The position numbers and the translations under genes are program-made. The notes beneath the pieces were generated by a model, which saw nothing but the letters and a program-made list of their open reading frames with translations, ran no database searches and had not been told where the DNA came from. From contig ONHN01000003.1 in assembly GCA_900317635.1 (NCBI GenBank), positions 1 through 64,000 on the forward strand: a stretch of DNA of 64,000 bases, read 5' to 3'. Shown here in pieces: positions 35,757 through 45,073 of the stretch (position 1 is its first letter; every line of letters begins with the position of its first letter). The DNA comes from an uncultured Prevotellaceae bacterium (lineage in GTDB: Bacteria; Bacteroidota; Bacteroidia; Bacteroidales; Bacteroidaceae).

Positions 35757-36633
35757 GGTGCGCAGCGCGCACCACACCATGCTTAACCGCGTACCGCGAG
35801 GAGCGTAGCGACGAGTGGTGCGCGGTAGGTGTGTAGCGTTGTTGTCAGTGCGCAGAGCGTACTGCACGTTTCATGCGCTTCTACTATGTACGATTTTGTG
35901 TCCCTTCTTTTATAGCTTTTTGACTTCTCTGTTCTATCCTATTTTTTTATTTTTGCGTCAAACCTTTCTATTATATGAGCTACACTCGACTTATCTATCA
36001 CATTGTTTTTCGCACGAAAGATAGCAGACGAGCTATCACTATTGAGCACGAACGGGAGCTTTATCGTTATATATGGGGGTTTGTTCGTAGTAGAGGCGCT
36101 GTTTTAGGGCGTATAGGTGGTATGCCAGATCATATACACCTTCTTGTAGAAATCCCACCCGAGCAAGCTGTTTCAGACTTCGTTAAATCATTGAAATTAT
36201 CAGCTAATCATTATCTTCAACTTCATAAAGATGTATTCCCTCAATTCTGTGGATGGGTGCGCGGCTATTGCGCGTTAAGTTATAGTGTCAATGAAAGAGA
36301 GAAGATAGTGAACTATATTATGAAACAAAAAGAACACCATAGAACCCGCTCTTTTATCGATGAGTTGAAAGCTATGCTTGAAGAGTCTAAGATACAATAT
36401 AATCAGGATTACCTATTGGACGATGGATTATAGTGCGGTACGCGCTGCGCACCGCTCTGTCCGCGACACACTATCCGCGTATCCCTCTTCGCTACGCTCA
36501 TCAGGATACGCGGTTAAGCATGGTGCGGTACGCTCTGCGCACCGCTCTGTCCGCCACACACTATCCGCGCATCCCTCTTCGCTACGCTCGTCAGGATACG
36601 CGGTTAAGCATAGTGCGGTACGCGCTACGCACC
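35757..36633 (+). mobile_element. REP-associated tyrosine transposase element with 69-bp inverted ends
   Basis: The left end (35757-35825) starts GGTGCGCAGCGCGCACCACA and contains ACCATGCTTAACCGCG and GGAGCGTAGCGACGAG. The right end (36475-36543) is its inverse with a few changes, and a second right end lies 90 bases on (36565-36633). Between them lies one gene, an IS200-like transposase. This REP-transposase-inverted REP layout is the hallmark of RAYT systems, and further solo ends occur at 58, 25706, 36735 and 36960. Confidence 0.75.
35975..36433 (+). CDS. IS200-like/RAYT tyrosine (HUH) transposase
   Basis: A 152-residue Y1 transposase that would cut and join single-stranded DNA at hairpin ends. 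The HUH metal motif reads GMPDHIHLLVEI (about 49-60). The catalytic Tyr lies in IVNYIMKQKEHH (about 110-121). The TKDSRR segment near residue 15 and the YNQDYL C-terminus also fit the family. The gene is clearly more AT-rich than its surroundings. The reading frame is intact. Flanking inverted REP-like sequences suggest it can mobilise them. Confidence 0.88.
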   Translation: MSYTRLIYHIVFRTKDSRRAITIEHERELYRYIWGFVRSRGAVLGRIGGMPDHIHLLVEIPPEQAVSDFVKSLKLSANHYLQLHKDVFPQFCGWVRGYCALSYSVNEREKIVNYIMKQKEHHRTRSFIDELKAMLEESKIQYNQDYLLDDGL

Positions 36634-36734
36634 GCTCTGGCGCTAGCCCCTAACTGGGTACGCAGGCGTCACGCCTGCAGCAAATCGCTGCGCCAGCAGC
36701 GAAGCATACTGATTTTGGAAGTTCCTGCGGCAGT

Positions 36735-37028
36735 GGTGCGCAGCGCGCACCACACCATGCTTAACCGCGTACCGCGAGGAGCGTAGCGACGAGTGGTGCG
36801 CGGTAGGTGTGAGGCGTTGTTGTCAGTGCGCAGAGCGTACTGCACGTATCATGCGCTTTTGCTTGAGGACGACAAGATACAATATAATCAGGATTACCTA
36901 TTGGACGATGGATTATAGTGCGGTACGCTCTGCGCACCGCTCTGTCCGCCACACACTAACCGCGCATCCCTCCTCGCTACGCTCATCAGGATACGCGGTT
37001 AAGCATAGTGCGGTACGCTCTGCGCACC
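36735..37028 (+). mobile_element. Internally deleted derivative of the transposase element
   Basis: 36734-36858 repeats, nearly identically, the left flank of the transposase element (35756-35881, through CATGCGCTT). It then jumps to the last ~60 bases of the transposase gene (36862-36918 equals about 36377-36433, including AAGATACAATATAATCAGGA) and continues into the right end (36960-37028). The transposase body is missing. The junction lies in a shared ATGC..TT stretch, suggesting a microhomology-type deletion. The product is a non-autonomous, MITE-like copy about 300 bp long. Confidence 0.8.
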
Positions 37029-37046
37029 GCACACCGCACTTTCCCC

Positions 37047-37679
37047 TCAAGCCCCCACTACCTCTTCGGGTCGATGCACGAAGTGCTGGGCACCGTGTTG
37101 GCGGAGGAAGGCCTCAGTGCGGAAGCCCCAGGTGCAGCTCAGGCAGGGGATGCCAGCGCGGCGGGCGGTTTCGATGTCAACCTCCGAGTCGCCGATGTAG
37201 AGGGCATCGGTAGGGGTGCAGCCCAGCGTGCGCATCACTTCGAGCAGCGCATCGGGGTTGGGCTTGCGGCGCACCATCTGGCTCTCGCCCACGGCCACGT
37301 CTATCAGTCCGCCGAAGAAGCGGGCCGAGAGTTGCTGCACGGCCTCGTTGCCTTTGTTTGATACGATGCCGATTTTGGCTCCGTGCTGCCGCAGGGTTTG
37401 CAGCAGGGGGACGATGCCGTCGTAAGGGGCGGTGAGGTCGGCCAGGTGTTGTTCGTAGTACGTCTGGAAGTCGGCGAGGATAGCGCGCGTACGTTCGTCC
37501 GTTTCGCCGTAGCCCGTCACGTCGCCTATCAGGCGAGCATAGCCGTTGCCAAGGCAGCGGCGCACGTCGTCTTTTGTCTTTGCTGACAGGCCGTGAAGGG
37601 CGAGGGCGTGGTTCACGGCAGCAGTCAGGTCGCTCAGTGTGTCGAGCAACGTGCCGTCGAGGTCGAAGATATATACCAT
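37047..37679 (-). CDS. gph: HAD-superfamily phosphatase (phosphoglycolate phosphatase-like)
   Basis: A 210-residue HAD hydrolase. The nucleophile motif VYIFDLDGTLLDT is at the N-terminus. KIGIVSNKGN supplies motif II, the motif III Lys lies in VRRKPNPDALL, and the motif IV Asp residues lie in YIGDSEVDIETA. The start at 37679 (MVYIFDL) was preferred over 37736, whose extra 19 residues have no family match. Gph removes 2-phosphoglycolate made during DNA repair. Substrate is inferred from family similarity only. The deleted transposon ends 19 bases beyond the stop codon. Confidence 0.85.
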   Translation of the reverse strand: MVYIFDLDGTLLDTLSDLTAAVNHALALHGLSAKTKDDVRRCLGNGYARLIGDVTGYGETDERTRAILADFQTYYEQHLADLTAPYDGIVPLLQTLRQHGAKIGIVSNKGNEAVQQLSARFFGGLIDVAVGESQMVRRKPNPDALLEVMRTLGCTPTDALYIGDSEVDIETARRAGIPCLSCTWGFRTEAFLRQHGAQHFVHRPEEVVGA

Positions 37680-37757
37680 AGGTTTTATGGGAGTTAAGGG
37701 GATGTTTATAACAATGGCGTAGCCACGGGAGCGCACCCTTCCTGGTATCGCGGACTT

Positions 37758-37925
37758 CCTGGGAGCGCGGGCGCCTCGCCCGCACCTAATCGCTGCTTCA
37801 GCAGTGAAGCATACTATTAATTCCTAACCTTCGCTGCTGACGCAGCGATTAGGGCGGGCGAGGGCGCCCGCGCTCCCAGGGCTGACGCCGCCGACGTTTG
37901 CGGGCGAGGGCGCCCGCGCTCCCAG
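37758..37925. repeat. Palindromic GGGAGCGCGGGCGCC element
   Basis: CCTGGGAGCGCGGGCGCCTC (from 37758) is matched in inverse by GAGGGCGCCCGCGCTCCCAG to 37880, with an inner pair CTAATCGCTGC/GCAGCGATTAG. A further half (CGGGCGAGGGCGCCCGCGCT) follows at 37900-37925. The same design occurs at 45731-45928 and fragments at 17575 and 32113. It separates two minus-strand genes. Confidence 0.75.
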
Positions 37926-37939
37926 GGGGAGTATGCGCT

Positions 37940-39934
37940 TTAGTTCACGTCGGGCAGTGCGTTGTAGTCGCGGCTGTAGCGTAGCATTTGTTCGGCGTAG
38001 CCCTCGTTGTAGCTGACGCGGATGTCGGTGATGCGGCCTTCGCTGTCGCGCACGGCGGTATAGACGGGGTTGATGAAGCCCTTGTAGGGTGCGAGATGCA
38101 GGCGTTCGTAGCGCGCGAGGATTTCCTTGTGGAGTTCGGCATCCACTTGCACGCCGTAGGTCTCAACCAAGGCGCGTGCTGCTTCGTAGTCGCCCTCGCT
38201 CTTGATGCGTTGCACCTCGGCCAGGAGTTCGCCGAAGAGGCCGCGCAGGGCTTCGTAGTCGTTAATGCGTACGTAGGTCTTGCCTTTTCGTTTCACGAGT
38301 TCCACCACCTTTTTGTCTTTCCCGTGCTCCAGTGCCCAGTGGGCAATGAAGGAGCGGTTGCGCATGTGGGCCTCTTCGATGGTGTTGCCAGGTTTGATGC
38401 GCACGAGCTGCGTCAGCAGGCCGTTTTGCATATAGGTGTAGTACTGCGACTTGTAGGCGTCGAGGTTAGGCGTCAGCCCCAGTTCAACGAGTTTCGGGTC
38501 GGCCACGTAGTAGAGGCCGAAGAGGTCGGCACGTCCCTCCTCGATAGCGGCACCGTAGGCCTTCAGCGAGTCGGGGTCGGTGCCAGGGAGCAGGCGGCCC
38601 GAGCCGTGGCCCAGGCATTCGTGCAGGTCGGTGTGGAGGTCGTCGCACACATCGCCGTACTGCTCGATGAGTTGGCGTGTAGCATCGTCGATGACGAACT
38701 CTTGCGCCATGCCGCTGCCGCGCGCCGCCTTGTTGTAGGCATCGGTCAGGTTGCCGATGGTGACGCTCTTCGAACCGTAGTCCTTGCGAACCCAGTCGGA
38801 GTTGGGCAGGTTGATGCCGATGGCCGTAGAGGGGTGTAGCGCGCCGGCGAGGATGGCCGCCGTGATGACCTTTGCGCTGACGCCCTTCACCTCTTCCTTG
38901 CGGAAGCGCGGGTCAACTGGGCTGTGGTCTTCAAACCACTGCGCGTTCTTCGAGAGCTTCTCCGTGCGCTTCGTGGCCTCGAGGTCTTTGAAGTTGACGA
39001 TGCTTTCGTACGAGCCTTTCATGCCCAAGGGGTCGTCGTAGGTTTCGGTAAAGCCGTTGACGAAGTCGACGAGGTCCTCCGTGTCTTTCAGCCAGAGGAT
39101 GCTGTACTCGTCGAAGGTGCGCAGGTCGCCAGTGAGGTAGTATTCTATGAGTTTGTCGATGACGGCTTGCTGCTTCGGCGTGTCGCAGAAGGGGCGGGCC
39201 AGGCGCAGGTTCTCGATGATTTTGTTGATAGCCGTTCCGTAGAGTCCGCAGGCGCGCCACACGTCTTCGCGCAGCACGCCGTCGGCATCCTTCACCAGGC
39301 GCGAGTTGTAGCCCATCATGATGGGGTGGGGGTCGGCGGTGGCCTTACGCTGGGCGTAGAATTTTTCGGCCTCGGCCTGCGTGACGTTCGGGCCGTAGAA
39401 GTTGACGGCCGAGGTCTGCACGAGGTCGTCGCCGTCGCGCTGGTTGGTGCGCATGGCGGCCACGGCGGGGTTGAAGATGACGGGGAAGATCTCTTCGTCG
39501 AGCGTAGCACCTGTTTGCTTCAGGGCCTCGCGCAACCATGCCTCGCTAAACTCGGGTTGGAACTTCTCCGAGCCGTAGTGGTGGTGTATGCCCGAGGAGA
39601 ACCACGTGCGCTTCAGGTAGAGTTCGAAGGCGCGGAAGTCGGCACTCTCGCGGTCGCCCTGGTAGGAGGTGTAGATTTTTTCGAAGGCGCGGCGGATGCG
39701 CAGGTTGTAGCGTCCGTTTTGGTCCCAAAACATGTCGCGGCCCCACAGGGCGGCTTCGCTCAGGTAATAGACCAACGTCTTTTGGCGCAGTGTGAGGTTT
39801 TCGAAACCCTCCACTTTGTAGCGCAGCATTTGGATGTCGGCAAACGACTCGTCGGTGTAGCTGAACGCATCGCTCTGCGCACTAACCGACGTACAGGCTG
39901 TGGCAATCATCATAGATAGAAGTACTTTTTTCAT
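37940..39934 (-). CDS. Exported dipeptidyl-peptidase III (M49 family)
   Basis: A zinc exopeptidase of 664 residues removing dipeptides from peptide N-termini. The N-terminus KKVLLSMMIATACTSVSAQ is a signal peptide, so it works in the periplasm or at the surface. The M49 zinc motif HECLGHGSG (about 436) has the compact five-residue HExxxH spacing. The second motif EEGRADLFGLYYV (about 464) supplies the third ligand. Length and order match Bacteroidales DPP III proteins, which help use peptides as carbon and nitrogen source. It lies 290 bases from the symporter gene. Confidence 0.9.
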   Translation of the reverse strand: MKKVLLSMMIATACTSVSAQSDAFSYTDESFADIQMLRYKVEGFENLTLRQKTLVYYLSEAALWGRDMFWDQNGRYNLRIRRAFEKIYTSYQGDRESADFRAFELYLKRTWFSSGIHHHYGSEKFQPEFSEAWLREALKQTGATLDEEIFPVIFNPAVAAMRTNQRDGDDLVQTSAVNFYGPNVTQAEAEKFYAQRKATADPHPIMMGYNSRLVKDADGVLREDVWRACGLYGTAINKIIENLRLARPFCDTPKQQAVIDKLIEYYLTGDLRTFDEYSILWLKDTEDLVDFVNGFTETYDDPLGMKGSYESIVNFKDLEATKRTEKLSKNAQWFEDHSPVDPRFRKEEVKGVSAKVITAAILAGALHPSTAIGINLPNSDWVRKDYGSKSVTIGNLTDAYNKAARGSGMAQEFVIDDATRQLIEQYGDVCDDLHTDLHECLGHGSGRLLPGTDPDSLKAYGAAIEEGRADLFGLYYVADPKLVELGLTPNLDAYKSQYYTYMQNGLLTQLVRIKPGNTIEEAHMRNRSFIAHWALEHGKDKKVVELVKRKGKTYVRINDYEALRGLFGELLAEVQRIKSEGDYEAARALVETYGVQVDAELHKEILARYERLHLAPYKGFINPVYTAVRDSEGRITDIRVSYNEGYAEQMLRYSRDYNALPDVN

Positions 39935-40223
39935 ATTAGTGTTGGTTGGTTTTGTTAGGTGCTTTGAGGGAGTAGATAGCGGCGCATAGCGCGCTTAGGC
40001 TACGCTGCCGACGGGCATAAAACGCGAGACGCGAGACGGGAGACTTGGCAAGGTTCGCCATCTAAGGTTGGCAGCGGAATAGTCATGCGCTGAAGCATTC
40101 GTGTTCATTCGAAACATTTCGTGCCCTTCGTGGTTTCAGCTTTTCCTCGTTGGGCGCGTGACCATGTCCTTTCTCCCTTATCGTACAGCCAAGGAAGTAG
40201 CATCCTTTTGCCTTCTCGCGTGT
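39935..40223. other. Gap upstream of the M49 peptidase gene
   Basis: This 289-base stretch holds the leader of the minus-strand peptidase gene and the 3' flank of the symporter gene. GCGAGACGCGAGACGGGAGAC (about 40023-40043) is a small direct repeat. Open frames crossing it show no protein character. Confidence 0.5.
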
Positions 40224-41417
40224 TCAGCTCTTGCTGATATGGTAACGCGCAGCGTCTTTGCGCAGGCGTATTTTATCCACGATAAGTGCCACGGCACCGT
40301 CGCCCGTCACGTTGCCCGCCGTGCCAAAGCTGTCCATGACGATGTAGAGGGCTATCATCAAGGCTTGATCGGCCTCCTTGAACCCCAGGATGCTACTCAG
40401 GATGGCCAGCGCGGCCATGATGGTGCCACCCGGCACGCCTGGTGCTGCAATGGCCATGATGCCGAGGCTCAGGATGAAGGCAGTGAACATTTCGACGTCG
40501 AACGGCATGCCTTGCATCAGCATCAGCGCCACGGCGCACGACGTGATTTTTAGTATGCTCCCAGGCATGTGGATGGTGGCGCAGAGCGGTACGACGAAAG
40601 CTGCTACGCTCTCGCTCACGCCATTCTTCAGCGTCTGTTGCAACGTCACGGGTATGGTGGCAGCCGACGAGGCCGTGCCCAGTGCCGTGGCGTAGGCAGG
40701 CACCATGCCCCACAACAGCCGCAGCGGGTTTTTCTTCGCAACCGCGCCCGCTATGCAAAACTCTATCATGAGCCACACCACGTGCATGGCAAAGATAACG
40801 CCAATAATCCCCATAAAAACACGCAAAACGCGCATCGATTCGCCCGAATAGGTCATCGTGAGAAAGATGCAAAAGATGTAGAGGGGCAGCAGCGGGATGA
40901 TGGCCCTGCGAATGAGGCCCGCAATGATGCGCCGAAACTCGCTGAAAAAGTTGCGCAACGTCTGGCTTGGCGTATAGGCCATGCCTAAGCCTAAGACGAA
41001 AGCCAACACGAGCGACGAAACCACGTCGAAGAGCGGTGGCATCTTAATGGTGAAGAATGGTTCAACGGCTACTCCCACATCCTTAGCGGCCACGGTGGCC
41101 TGTGCGGGGATAAGGCTCGGAAAGACCGCCTCGCTCGTGAAATAGGCAAAGAAGCCCGCCAAGGCACCGTCAACGTAGGCTATCAGCACCGTCAGCCCCA
41201 ACAGGAAACCCGCCGACCGACCTATGTCGGCAATGGCCGGGACGATGAGACCAATGATGATGAGCGGAATAACAAACTGCAGGAAGTTGCCAAATATGCT
41301 GGAAAACGTAGCGAAGAAGCGCAGGCCCGCAATGGGCATCACGCCGCCTAAGGCAATGGCCAGGGCAATGGCTATGACGATGCGCGGGAGCAGACCTATA
41401 CGGATTTTCTTGAACAT
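40224..41417 (-). CDS. Dicarboxylate/amino acid:cation symporter (DAACS)
   Basis: A 397-residue polytopic inner-membrane transporter of the glutamate/aspartate/serine symporter family. Eight hydrophobic segments are seen. The AYATALGTASSAATIPVTLQ segment (about 241-260) is the serine-rich re-entrant hairpin HP1. The DSFGTAGNVTGDGAVALIVD stretch (about 362-381) is HP2/TM8, where substrate and Na+ bind. Substrate could be glutamate, aspartate, serine or dicarboxylates. Together with the neighbouring peptidase it suggests peptide and amino acid use. Confidence 0.87.
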   Translation of the reverse strand: MFKKIRIGLLPRIVIAIALAIALGGVMPIAGLRFFATFSSIFGNFLQFVIPLIIIGLIVPAIADIGRSAGFLLGLTVLIAYVDGALAGFFAYFTSEAVFPSLIPAQATVAAKDVGVAVEPFFTIKMPPLFDVVSSLVLAFVLGLGMAYTPSQTLRNFFSEFRRIIAGLIRRAIIPLLPLYIFCIFLTMTYSGESMRVLRVFMGIIGVIFAMHVVWLMIEFCIAGAVAKKNPLRLLWGMVPAYATALGTASSAATIPVTLQQTLKNGVSESVAAFVVPLCATIHMPGSILKITSCAVALMLMQGMPFDVEMFTAFILSLGIMAIAAPGVPGGTIMAALAILSSILGFKEADQALMIALYIVMDSFGTAGNVTGDGAVALIVDKIRLRKDAARYHISKS

Positions 41418-41583
41418 AAGCGAAGAGAGACTTTGAAGGTTACCGCCTCCGACGGCGGTGCTTACTTCTGCAAAGATAGCGCAAAAGGAGGATAACCTAA
41501 AGCCTAACTAAACTTTTCTTCGCCGCCCCCAAGTTTTGCGCCAAAGCCACAAAGTTTTCACCGCAAGCCACGAAGTTATAAAT

Positions 41584-41668
41584 CCCGCCGAGAAATGTAC
41601 ATTTCCCGCCGAGAATATATACATATCCCGCCGAGAAATGTATATTTCCCGCCGAGATTTATAACTTC
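41584..41668. repeat. Four 21-22-bp repeats of CCCGCCGAGAAATGTAcATTT
   Basis: Units begin at 41584, 41605, 41627 and 41648 in the gap before the CotH gene. The outer flanks GAAGTTATAAATC and GATTTATAACTTC are inverse to each other, making the whole cluster an interrupted palindrome. No gene lies in the gap 41418-41887. Confidence 0.7.
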
Positions 41669-41838
41669 AGGGCTTTAGCCGAAAACTTCTGGGTTTAGCG
41701 CGAAAACTTGCATGGCGCGGCCGAAAGTTTTGAAAGCCAACAGCTTGCAGCAGTCGGCTTGCGCAGGGAGCGCATAGCTCGCTGCCACGGCGGTGGGTGG
41801 CTTGAAAGGATGTGCGCGGCGGCTTTATCGCGGCATTG

Positions 41839-41870
41839 TTTGCCGTTAAGCTAAAATAGCCGTAACTTTG
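41839..41870 (+). promoter_or_regulatory. Promoter of the CotH/cohesin operon
   Basis: TTTG at 41839-41842 and TAACTTTG at 41863-41870 are separated by 20 bases. The start codon lies 18 bases downstream, giving a short leader. Confidence 0.75.
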
Positions 41871-41887
41871 CAGCAAATTCAAAGACA

Positions 41888-44800
41888 ATGAAGCGCATTA
41901 TCCTATTCTTAAGTCTGTTGGCCGCTGCAGGCTTTAGCGTGCTGCGGGCAGAGGTTTATACCATTTCCTGCATCGCAGCCGATGGCTACGTAGGCTTAGG
42001 CAGCCAGCACGGTGCAACCCCCTACATCTTTTATGTAGGCGCATCAGAAGTGAGCGAAGACGGTTACTGGGAAGTCACGGAGGCGGCTAACGGTACGACG
42101 TTTCGTAACCAAGCCACGGGCCAGTACCTTGCCTTCACCACCGAGCGCAACGGCAACATCGTCAAGTACATGACCCTGAGCAGCTCCGCCGCCTCCGACA
42201 ACGAGCTGTGGACCCTCGAGGCGCAAACCGACGGCACCTTCGTCATTCGCAGCGTGGCCGACCCGTCCTACGTCTGGGACTTGCGGCGCGACGGCAGCAA
42301 CCTCCTCGGCTGCTACCAGGGCAATGGCAATGGCACCAACGAGCGTTTTGTCCTTACCCTCGTCGCTACGCCGCGCGAGCAGTTGGAAAGCTATATTGCT
42401 ACGAACCTGCCCGAAGGCGTTACCGATGCGCTCTTTCCCACTGGCACAGATGAGGGGGAGTACACCGCGCGCTCCGTTCAAGCACTGCGCGATGCCTACA
42501 ACGCCGCCATGCAACTCCTTGCCAGCGGCGACGCCTCCGCCGACTACGCCTCCGCCCTCGCCGCCCTGCGCGCTGCCTACGACGGCCTCGTGGTGAACTC
42601 CACGCAAACCGCGTTCCCACCAGCATGGCACGTCTATCTTTCCGACGGGCGCGTAGAAGCCTTCCCCGTGAAGTACGTTGAGAAGCAGTCCGTAGCCGAC
42701 GGCCTCCTCACTATATCGACCAACGTAGGCTTCACGGCGCAGTATCCAACGTGGCAAGTGGACAGCGTGAGCCTCGTAGCCCCCGCCATGCCCAATTTCC
42801 GCACGTTCAAAGTCAACAACAAGTACAACTATCAAGTCTTCACCGACGCGCAAGGCGAAATCTATGACGACTACGTGGCCATCAACGTAGCGGGCATTGG
42901 CAAGAGCCTAACCCCCTCGTTCACCTTCACCAGCCCCCGCGCCGCCGCCTACGTGGGCGGGGTGGAACAAACGAACCACGCTTCGCGCCATCGCTTCGCG
43001 GACGAAGTGGTTTACCTCGTGGCCGACCACGGCACGCGCATCCTGCAACGGCACAAGACCTCAAGCGGCAACTACGAATACGGCATGCAGCCCTACGGGC
43101 GCTACGTGGCCGTAGGCGTAGGCTGGCTGACTGACCGCGCCACGAAGGTGCCCGCCGTGTATATCGAAACAGCCGACGGGCAAATCGTAACAAGTAAAAC
43201 GGAATATAAAGATGCCTTTATACACATCGACGGGGCGGGTGTCTTCCGCGACTTCCCCCTGACGGCGGTACAAATAAAAGGGCGCGGCAACACCAGCTGG
43301 TCGGCACCCTACAATGGCAGTAACCCCAAGAATCCCTATCGCCTGAAGTTTGCAGAAAAGCAAAAACCCTTTGGCATGACCAAAGGGAAAAGCTGGGTGC
43401 TACTCGCCAACAAAATCAGCAACTCTATGCTGACCAATGCCATAGGTCAGCGCATCGCGGGCTTCTTCCAAGCGCAAGGTGCCAACCACATCATTCCCGT
43501 TGACCTCTACATCAACAACTCCTATCGCGGGAGCTACAACTTCACCGAGAAGGTGGGCTTTGCAAACAACAGCATCGACCTTGACGACGAGACCCGTGCC
43601 ACCTTTCTCGAACTTGACTCCTACTTCGACGAAACCTACAAGTTTCGAAGTGCCTACTTCAATCTGCCCGTCAATATCAAGTCGCCCGACTTCAGCGACC
43701 CAGAGGAGCTAACGCTAACCACGAAAGATGCCATCGAAAATCGCTTCAATCGCATGCAGGAGGCCGTCTTCGAAGGGCGCGATTTCTCTGATGAAATCGC
43801 AATAGAACCGCTCTGCCGATACCTCGCAGCCAACGAGCTGATGAAGAACAACGAGCTGGCACATCCCAAGAGCACATTCCTCTACAACGAAAACGTAGAC
43901 GACCCAACATCGAAGTTCGTCTTCGGACCCGTCTGGGACTGCGACTGGGCTTACGGCTATGGTAACAGTCGCAACTACTTCATCATCGAGGACACTTCCG
44001 ACTTCTACGAAAGTTTGGCCGACGGCTACGTTGGCACCAACTTCTTCCGCGCTTTGCGAGAACGCGAAGACATCTTGGGAGCATGGTATTATAAGGTGTG
44101 GACAGACTTCATGCAAACCGACCTTGAAGAGCTGATAGACTTCGTGCAGGACTACTACGACTACGCGCGGCCCTCGTTGGAGCGCAACGCCCTGCTCTGG
44201 AGCGACGGACGCAACTACGCCACGGTCGCCGCCAATGCCCAGCAGTGGCTTCGCACGCGCGCCAATACCGTGTACGACCGCCTCACGCGCTTCGACACGT
44301 CTGCCTTAGAGCCGACAACCGTCGTTCCTGGCGACGTGAACGAAGACGGCGTGGCATCGCTGGCCGATGCGGTCTGCCTCGTCAACGCTATCCTGGAGCG
44401 CGAAAACGATAAGTTCGTCTTTGAGCAAGCCGACCTCGATAGGAACGAGCTACTCACCGTAGGCGACCTGGCCCTACTGATGAAGCTCGTGCTATCTTCC
44501 GACAACACGATGCGCACCCGCCGCTACCGTGCCCCCTTAGCCGACGGCCTATTAGCTTTAGACGATGGCGTTGTCGCGAAGGACGGCGAAGCGCAGATGT
44601 CCCTCCGCTTGCAGCTCGACACGCCTTCCTACACCGCCCTGCACTTCACCCTACGCCTACCGAAAGGTGTCAGTCTCAGCGAGTTGGTTCTGCCAGCAGC
44701 CGTCAACGCCCATCACAGTGATATCGTAGCACTCTCCGACGGAGCTTATCGCATCCTTCTCTATTCAGACACGAACGAACCCCTACCCGCAGGCGAAACG

Positions 44801-45061
44801 ACCTTTGCCCTACGCCTCGCAGTTCCGCCAGCCTACGATGCAGCAACCGCTGTAAACATCGTTGGTGCTTACGCCGTTAGCACAGAAGGCGAGGATCAGC
44901 ACCTCGATACATCTTCCGCCGCCCTCATTCCTAATCTGACGGCTATTTCCGCTCCCGCAGAAAGCGCAAAAGAAACGCAATGTTTTGATTTGCAAGGACG
45001 GCGCGTATCCTACGTTGAAAAGGGCGTATTTATCGTTAACGGAAAGAAAGTAATCAAGTAA
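41888..45061 (+). CDS. Secreted CotH-kinase-like protein with dockerin and cohesin-like domain
   Basis: 1057 residues with signal peptide (KRIILFLSLLAAAGFSVLRA). The N-terminus carries a lectin-like region and helical linker (about 22-240). A CotH-type kinase domain covers about 400-800: IKGRGNTSWS (about 463), PYRLKFAEKQKPFGM, FGPVWDCDWAYGYG (about 680). A dockerin-type pair (GDVNEDGVASLADAVCLVN; DLDRNELLTVGDLALLM) lies near 814-875. A cohesin-like beta domain (about 900-1010) and the tail LQGRRVSYVEKGVFIVNGKK follow. CotH proteins phosphorylate spore coat proteins in Bacillus; the target here is unknown. It shares an operon with the next gene (12-base gap). Confidence 0.82.
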   Translation: MKRIILFLSLLAAAGFSVLRAEVYTISCIAADGYVGLGSQHGATPYIFYVGASEVSEDGYWEVTEAANGTTFRNQATGQYLAFTTERNGNIVKYMTLSSSAASDNELWTLEAQTDGTFVIRSVADPSYVWDLRRDGSNLLGCYQGNGNGTNERFVLTLVATPREQLESYIATNLPEGVTDALFPTGTDEGEYTARSVQALRDAYNAAMQLLASGDASADYASALAALRAAYDGLVVNSTQTAFPPAWHVYLSDGRVEAFPVKYVEKQSVADGLLTISTNVGFTAQYPTWQVDSVSLVAPAMPNFRTFKVNNKYNYQVFTDAQGEIYDDYVAINVAGIGKSLTPSFTFTSPRAAAYVGGVEQTNHASRHRFADEVVYLVADHGTRILQRHKTSSGNYEYGMQPYGRYVAVGVGWLTDRATKVPAVYIETADGQIVTSKTEYKDAFIHIDGAGVFRDFPLTAVQIKGRGNTSWSAPYNGSNPKNPYRLKFAEKQKPFGMTKGKSWVLLANKISNSMLTNAIGQRIAGFFQAQGANHIIPVDLYINNSYRGSYNFTEKVGFANNSIDLDDETRATFLELDSYFDETYKFRSAYFNLPVNIKSPDFSDPEELTLTTKDAIENRFNRMQEAVFEGRDFSDEIAIEPLCRYLAANELMKNNELAHPKSTFLYNENVDDPTSKFVFGPVWDCDWAYGYGNSRNYFIIEDTSDFYESLADGYVGTNFFRALREREDILGAWYYKVWTDFMQTDLEELIDFVQDYYDYARPSLERNALLWSDGRNYATVAANAQQWLRTRANTVYDRLTRFDTSALEPTTVVPGDVNEDGVASLADAVCLVNAILERENDKFVFEQADLDRNELLTVGDLALLMKLVLSSDNTMRTRRYRAPLADGLLALDDGVVAKDGEAQMSLRLQLDTPSYTALHFTLRLPKGVSLSELVLPAAVNAHHSDIVALSDGAYRILLYSDTNEPLPAGETTFALRLAVPPAYDAATAVNIVGAYAVSTEGEDQHLDTSSAALIPNLTAISAPAESAKETQCFDLQGRRVSYVEKGVFIVNGKKVIK

Positions 45062-45073
45062 TTTTGTCAAGCC

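Noticed and set aside
36378..36786. Open frames of 91 and 117 residues behind the transposase
   Set aside because: They translate the 90-bp repeated REP ends (HRSVR/YPSSLRSSGYA patterns) and contain no independent protein signal.
40101..40988. Open frames on the plus strand of 150 and 139 residues
   Set aside because: They are opposite the DAACS symporter gene, whose helices and hairpin motifs are clear on the minus strand.
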